Positions 6,308 to 10,444 of a stretch of DNA of 10,444 nt are shown here, one piece after another. A program made the translations under genes and the position numbers. The stretch's first letter is position 1. Every line of letters begins with the position of its first letter. Location of the stretch: the NCBI GenBank assembly GCA_030592605.1, contig JAUVIT010000028.1, forward strand, positions 1 through 10,444, given 5' to 3'. The notes beneath the pieces were generated by a model that did not search any database, was not told the origin of the DNA, and saw only the letters and a program-made list of their open reading frames with translations. The DNA is from Bacteroidota bacterium (lineage in GTDB: Bacteria > Bacteroidota > Bacteroidia > Bacteroidales > GCA-2748055).

Positions 6308-7846
6308 GTGCTTAAGAAATACCGGATCGATCCTGCGATCATCTTTGATAGCATTAGCCATGAAGGGGAATTCAAGGATAATGTAGTCAAAGGTAGTCTT
6401 GCTACGGGTATGTCTCAGGGTGCATCTATGGGATTAACCATTGTTAGTGCAGTTGTACTGGCCCGACTGTTGACACCCGATGATTTTGGACTTGTGGGTA
6501 TGGTGAATGTCTTTATAAACTTCCTTTTTCTTTTCAAGGATATCGGCTTATCACATGCGACCATTCAGAAGGATAAAATCACCAGGCCCCAGATAAGTAC
6601 TTTGTTCTGGATCAACTGCATGATAAGCCTTACACTGGGTCTGACAATGCTTATATCCGGACCTCTGTTATCGAAGTTTTATGATCGATCGGAGCTTACT
6701 GCCATCGTAGCACTTTTGGCCATTCCCTTTGTGATTGAGGGCATGATCATACAGCATACTGCCTTGCTCAGAAGGCACCTCAGATTTACTTCTGTAGCCA
6801 TCGCTGAAATTATGTCCCGGCTAAGTTTTCTAATCACTGCAATTATCATGGCAGTTATGGGCTTCAGCTACTGGTCGCTGGTTGGAGGGCACATCGTACG
6901 CGCCACCGTGCTCCTCCTGTTTATCTTTTACAGCTGTCCCTGGATTCCTGGCAAAATGCAAAAGGGAACCGGCGTACGGAGTATGATGAAGTTCGGGGGA
7001 CATGTTACCGTTGGAAACATACTGGCCTACCTGGCCCGAAACCTGGACCAGATACTTATAGGAAAAATGTCAGGTGCTGTAGCCCTTGGATTGTACAGCA
7101 AGGCATATCAACTTCTTATGCAACCCCTGACCCAGATCAAGCTTCCTTTGAGAAGCCTGTCCCTGCCCATATTAAGTTCTTTGAAGAAGGAACCTGAGAG
7201 GTACAGGAGCTACTTTAATAAAGTACTGGATATCAGTATATCTCTTGCAATCCCTGTGGCTGTATACTGCTTTTTGGAAAGTGAGTTCCTGATCCGCATC
7301 ATTCTGGGTCCCCAGTGGATGGATGCCGTACCTGTTTTTAGAATTCTGTCCATTGGAGGAATTTTTGTCAGTGCCTCCTTCCTGCCTGGTCTGGCCTTGC
7401 TCAGTCACGGTTATTCGAAAAAATACATGCAGCTCCTGATAATTACAGCTGTTATTCAGTCTGCTTCTTTTGCGGCAGGCGCACCCTTCGGTATCAATGG
7501 AATCGCCATAGCCTATACGGTTTCCAGCTTTCTGGTATTGATTCCAATGGTACTTATGAGCTTCAAGGGAACCAATGTGAAGGCCAATACGTTCTTCCTT
7601 AGCATCTTGTGGCCCATGCTTGCAGCCACCGCTGCCGGATCTCTGGCTTTTGCCTTAATGAAACTTCTCCCCCAGGGGGGTATTGTAAACCACCTTATCA
7701 CAGCGGCTGTATACTTTATGGTTTATACCGCCCTTACCCTGGTCAGGAAGGATACCCGCAATACACTCAGGTCCATTTGGCAAAGTGTTATTTCAAGAAA
7801 GAAAACCACACCAGTAAAAGACAAAGCCAATGGGGAAATTGAGTAA
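6308..7846 (+). CDS. MOP-superfamily lipopolysaccharide/polysaccharide flippase (Wzx/WzxC-like)
   Basis: A polytopic inner-membrane protein of 512 residues that would flip undecaprenyl-linked sugar units to the periplasmic face. The family signature is VVKGSLATGMSQGASMGLTIVSAVVLARLLTPDDFGLVGM (core ARLLTPDDFGLVGM, about 52-65), with DIGLSHATIQ and later RNLDQILIGK and LGLYSKAYQLLMQP, all typical of the WzxC/TuaB branch. About 12-14 hydrophobic helices are spread along the length. The start is a GTG at 6308, 34 bases after the kinase gene; it leaves about 22 residues before the usual family N-terminus. The only nearby ATG (residue 35) would cut off the conserved VVKG segment, so GTG is preferred. 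The last 17 bases overlap the polymerase gene, pointing to translational coupling. Confidence 0.92.
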   Translation: MLKKYRIDPAIIFDSISHEGEFKDNVVKGSLATGMSQGASMGLTIVSAVVLARLLTPDDFGLVGMVNVFINFLFLFKDIGLSHATIQKDKITRPQISTLFWINCMISLTLGLTMLISGPLLSKFYDRSELTAIVALLAIPFVIEGMIIQHTALLRRHLRFTSVAIAEIMSRLSFLITAIIMAVMGFSYWSLVGGHIVRATVLLLFIFYSCPWIPGKMQKGTGVRSMMKFGGHVTVGNILAYLARNLDQILIGKMSGAVALGLYSKAYQLLMQPLTQIKLPLRSLSLPILSSLKKEPERYRSYFNKVLDISISLAIPVAVYCFLESEFLIRIILGPQWMDAVPVFRILSIGGIFVSASFLPGLALLSHGYSKKYMQLLIITAVIQSASFAAGAPFGINGIAIAYTVSSFLVLIPMVLMSFKGTNVKANTFFLSILWPMLAATAAGSLAFALMKLLPQGGIVNHLITAAVYFMVYTALTLVRKDTRNTLRSIWQSVISRKKTTPVKDKANGEIE

Positions 7847-9098
7847 CACACTTGCATATAAGAACATTCCCCTGCCCGAATCAAGAGGAACGAGCTACCT
7901 GATTCTGTTTTTAATCTGGCCTTTTCTGGCCTTCCTTGTTGCATTGGTCGACTATTCCCGAAGAGAGGCCCGGATAGTGGTATATTTCTTTCTGGTATAC
8001 TTTGGTTTAACCTTTGTCGCCGATTCAGCGATTATGGACTCTTTCCGCTATGTGGAAACCTTCAGGTTTTATGCATCGCTACCTTTAAAGGATATGTTCA
8101 GGGCTATCAGTGGCTACTATTCCTACGATTCTTCTGTTGATTTTATCGAGCCATTCCTTGCCTTCATGATGTCGCGGTTTACCCAGAGTCATCATATTTA
8201 TTTTGCAGTTTTTGCCGCCTTGTTTGCATACTTCTACCTGCGCTCTTTTAATCTCTTATATGATCACTATCAGGAGAATCCGAACTGGAATGCATGGGTG
8301 TTTTTGGTATTCTCCCTTGTAATCATTCCGATTACCTCCCTTTCTGTACTGCGTATGTGGACAGCTGCATGGATTTTCTTTTTTGGGACCTATCATGTGC
8401 TTCAATCGCATAAATTCAAATTTGTGCTTGTGGCTCTGAGTGCCTGCCTGATGCATTGGAGTTTTCTTTCATTAAGCGTTTTATTGCTTATATACTACTT
8501 TGCAGGTAACCGAAATCTCATTTTTACTCCCCTGGCCATTGCCTCCTTTTTCATCGTCCATTTTATTGACCCCTTACTTGAATTGGTGGCTGTTACTTTT
8601 CGTGGGGGCATCGGGGCAAGGGTGGAAGGGTATACCAGTGAAGCACACAGCCTGGTGTTTCAGGACTGGCAGGCAAGCAATTCCTGGTTTATGTCCCTGA
8701 GCCAGGATCTGATCTGGTATTTCTTCATACTTGCCATAGTTGTCATCCGCATCTTTAAACGAGACTCCCTGAGAGGTAAACTTGAAGAAAACTGGTATAG
8801 TTTTATATTGTTGATTTTTACCCTGGTAAATCTGGGGCGTTCGATTCCTGACTTTGGTATGAGAATGCAAAACATATTTATATTATTTGCTTCTGTGTAT
8901 GTGTTTTTCTATTACAAGAATCTGTCAGAGAGGAGAATACGACTTGTTACTACCCTGGGGCTGATCCCCATTCTGTTGTATACAGCAATTCAATTCAGGA
9001 TCGGTGCGGATAGCATGAATGCTTGGCTTTTTGCTCCTGGATTTGGATTGCCACTTCTGGATCCGGGACTGTCTCTTGCAGAAGTATTATTTAATTAG
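7830..9098 (+). CDS. EpsG/Wzy-like polysaccharide polymerase
   Basis: A 422-residue membrane protein with roughly ten to twelve hydrophobic segments, judged to be the Wzy polymerase that joins flipped repeat units in the periplasm. The EpsG-family pattern is visible: a soluble loop with DSFRYVETFRFYASLPLKDMF at its core near 70-90, the SVLRMWTAAWIFFFGTY helix with Arg175, and CLMHWSFLSL with His209, corresponding to the conserved Arg and His of the family. Sequence conservation in polymerases is low, so the call rests on topology, these residues and position next to the flippase. The start overlaps the flippase end by 17 bases, and the next gene follows ten bases after its stop. It would partner with the Wzc-like protein, which controls chain length. 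Confidence 0.85.
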   Translation: MGKLSNTLAYKNIPLPESRGTSYLILFLIWPFLAFLVALVDYSRREARIVVYFFLVYFGLTFVADSAIMDSFRYVETFRFYASLPLKDMFRAISGYYSYDSSVDFIEPFLAFMMSRFTQSHHIYFAVFAALFAYFYLRSFNLLYDHYQENPNWNAWVFLVFSLVIIPITSLSVLRMWTAAWIFFFGTYHVLQSHKFKFVLVALSACLMHWSFLSLSVLLLIYYFAGNRNLIFTPLAIASFFIVHFIDPLLELVAVTFRGGIGARVEGYTSEAHSLVFQDWQASNSWFMSLSQDLIWYFFILAIVVIRIFKRDSLRGKLEENWYSFILLIFTLVNLGRSIPDFGMRMQNIFILFASVYVFFYYKNLSERRIRLVTTLGLIPILLYTAIQFRIGADSMNAWLFAPGFGLPLLDPGLSLAEVLFN

Positions 9099-9108
9099 GA
9101 AAGTTATA

Positions 9109-10248
9109 ATGGCAAAGATATCTCCAAGAAAGCTTATAAAGGAACTATCAAATATTCCTGACTGGAAAACCAAAAGGCGAATTGTTGTTATTGAATCAGA
9201 CGACTGGGGGACTTTACGGATGCCATCCATGGACGCATTCAGGCGACTGGAGGAAGCAGGTCTTGAACTGAGAAAAGGAACCGGTGAAGCTGAGCGCTTT
9301 AATATGAATGATAACCTGGCTACAGGCAAGGATCTCGAGAGTCTGTTCGAAGTCTTATCATCTGTAAAAGACAGCAGAGGGAATCCGGCCGTCCTGACTC
9401 CGGTGAGTATCGTGGGCAATCCCGATTTCCAGAAGATAGAGGCCTCCGGATTTCAGGACTATTATTATGAACCTTTTACCGAGACCCTGAAACGTTCTCC
9501 CGGATGTGAGAATTCCTTTGAACTCTGGAAGGAAGGTATAGAAAAAAAGCTTTTGGTCCCCCAGATGCATGGCAGGGAACACCTGAATGTACTGGCCTGG
9601 ATGAAGGCTCTGCGCGCTGGTGATAAACAGGCCCGGCTGGCCTTTAAAGAAGGTGTCTGGGGTTTTATACCTGAGAGTTTTCCAGCTGTAAGTTACCTGG
9701 CGGCCTACTTACTGGACGATCCGGAAGATATGGATTTTCATAAGAAGGTCTTAGCGGAGGGGCTTCAGCTCTTCGAAGAAATATTTGCCTATAAAGCTGT
9801 CTTTTTTGTACCTCCCAATGGGGTATTTAACAATTCTCTGAACAAGACACTGGCCGAAAACGGGATCAAATTCAGGTCCGGATCAAAGATCCAGAGTGAA
9901 ACCCTTGGCTCAGGCAAAACAAAGAACAGACTGCACTATCATGGACAAAAGGACAGGCATGGCATCCGCTACATTGTGCGGAATAGTGTTTTTGAACCCA
10001 GCAAGGCTGGAATAGATTGGGAGGATACCTGTCTGAACGACGTAAGTTCAGCTTTTCGGTGGAACAAGCCAGCCATCATCAGCACACATCGGGTGAACTT
10101 TGTGGGTGCATTGCATCCGGAGAACCGTGACAAGGGATTGGGACAACTTTCCCGCTTGCTGAAACAGATAGTAAAGAACTGGCCCGATGTGGAATTTATG
10201 ACCACTGAACAGCTGGGAGCTATAATGAATAAGGAACAAGAATTATAA
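9109..10248 (+). CDS. NodB/CE4-like polysaccharide deacetylase family protein, cytoplasmic
   Basis: Probably a metal-dependent deacetylase that removes an N- or O-acetyl group from a sugar precursor. The protein is 379 residues. In NodB-fold order it has an Asp pair in ESDDWG (Asp31, Asp32) where classic members have TFDD, then MHGREH (His154, His158), fitting the HxxxH zinc site, then FFVPPNGVF (235-238) in place of RxPxG, and a late ISTHRVNF with His327 where the catalytic His is expected. The motifs are spaced more widely than in small CE4 enzymes. There is no signal peptide or membrane helix, so it should act inside the cell on a nucleotide- or lipid-linked sugar rather than on finished polymer. 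The start at 9109 is chosen because AGGA lies eight bases before it; an in-frame ATG at 9019 lies deep inside the polymerase gene and has no such support. Substrate unknown. Confidence 0.82.
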   Translation: MAKISPRKLIKELSNIPDWKTKRRIVVIESDDWGTLRMPSMDAFRRLEEAGLELRKGTGEAERFNMNDNLATGKDLESLFEVLSSVKDSRGNPAVLTPVSIVGNPDFQKIEASGFQDYYYEPFTETLKRSPGCENSFELWKEGIEKKLLVPQMHGREHLNVLAWMKALRAGDKQARLAFKEGVWGFIPESFPAVSYLAAYLLDDPEDMDFHKKVLAEGLQLFEEIFAYKAVFFVPPNGVFNNSLNKTLAENGIKFRSGSKIQSETLGSGKTKNRLHYHGQKDRHGIRYIVRNSVFEPSKAGIDWEDTCLNDVSSAFRWNKPAIISTHRVNFVGALHPENRDKGLGQLSRLLKQIVKNWPDVEFMTTEQLGAIMNKEQEL

Positions 10249-10260
10249 TAGTCGATTGCA

Positions 10261-10444
10261 ATGAAAATAGGTATTCATCATACAGAGGGGTTATTTAGTG
10301 AGCGTTGGATTCCCTACTGCGAATCCAAGGGCATTCCATATAAGCTGGTCGATTGCTACCAAAGCGATATCATCGAGCAATTGTCAGATTGTGATGCGCT
10401 GATGTGGCATTTTAGCCACAAAAGTGCAAAAGCCAGCAAATTCG
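10261..10444 (+). CDS. N-terminus of probable ATP-grasp-type protein (partial)
   Basis: The first 61 codons of a gene that runs off the window. It begins MKIGIHHTEGLFSERW, continues with IPYKLVDCYQSDIIEQL and then DCDALMWHFSH. From memory this opening resembles proteins in Bacteroidetes O-antigen and capsule loci that carry an ATP-grasp domain further along, and the segment looks like the small alpha/beta domain that precedes that fold. The ATP-binding part itself is not in the window, so the call is an inference. It lies 12 bases after the deacetylase gene and belongs to the same operon. A role in ligating an amino acid or acyl group to a sugar would fit, but a glycosyltransferase-like identity cannot be excluded. 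Confidence 0.6.
   Translation, partial: MKIGIHHTEGLFSERWIPYCESKGIPYKLVDCYQSDIIEQLSDCDALMWHFSHKSAKASKF

Noticed and set aside
9019..9108. Upstream in-frame ATG extending the deacetylase by 30 residues
   Set aside because: The extension lies in the polymerase coding sequence and no AGGA-type site precedes it, while the ATG at 9109 has one.

Overview
The window looks like chromosomal DNA of a Bacteroidetes bacterium, most likely of a Bacteroidales/Marinilabiliales or Cytophagia type, with mid-range G+C. The evidence is a Na+-NQR subunit followed by a lipoprotein-type ApbE, a secreted protein carrying the Bacteroidetes-typical GCTDP...NYD...DGSC motif, weak or absent Shine-Dalgarno sequences before most starts, and a Wza/Wzc pair of the Bacteroidetes type. 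The exact taxon cannot be read from the sequence. All genes are on the + strand.

Region 1 (1-2801) is respiratory and flavin-related. It opens with the last 71 codons of nqrF, the NADH-oxidising subunit of the sodium-pumping NADH:quinone reductase. A gene-free stretch of almost 590 bases follows, holding a long imperfect hairpin, three copies of a 9-base repeat and several small inverted repeats; parts of it look like decayed insertion-sequence ends. Next is apbE, the FAD:protein FMN transferase that covalently flavinylates Nqr-type subunits, and overlapping its stop codon is an unrecognised secreted beta-propeller-like lipoprotein.

Region 2 (2802-3128) is a second non-coding gap of about 300 bases, AT-rich, with weak terminator-like and promoter-like signals. 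It separates the respiratory genes from a surface-polysaccharide locus.

Region 3 (3129-10444) is the start of a Wzx/Wzy-type exopolysaccharide or capsule locus. In order it encodes an outer-membrane export lipoprotein (Wza-like), a co-polymerase fused to a BY-kinase (Wzc-like), a MOP-family flippase (Wzx-like), an EpsG/Wzy-like polymerase, a cytoplasmic NodB/CE4-like deacetylase, and the first 61 codons of a probable ATP-grasp-type ligase. The genes are closely packed (one 17-base overlap, otherwise gaps of 10-34 bases) and read as one operon continuing past the window. Flippase, polymerase, co-polymerase and exporter give a full assembly and export line. The glycosyltransferases that would define the sugar must lie downstream. 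The deacetylase plus ATP-grasp pair suggests that an amino sugar is unmasked and then re-modified, which is the least ordinary part of the window. No wholly new system is evident; most genes belong to known families.
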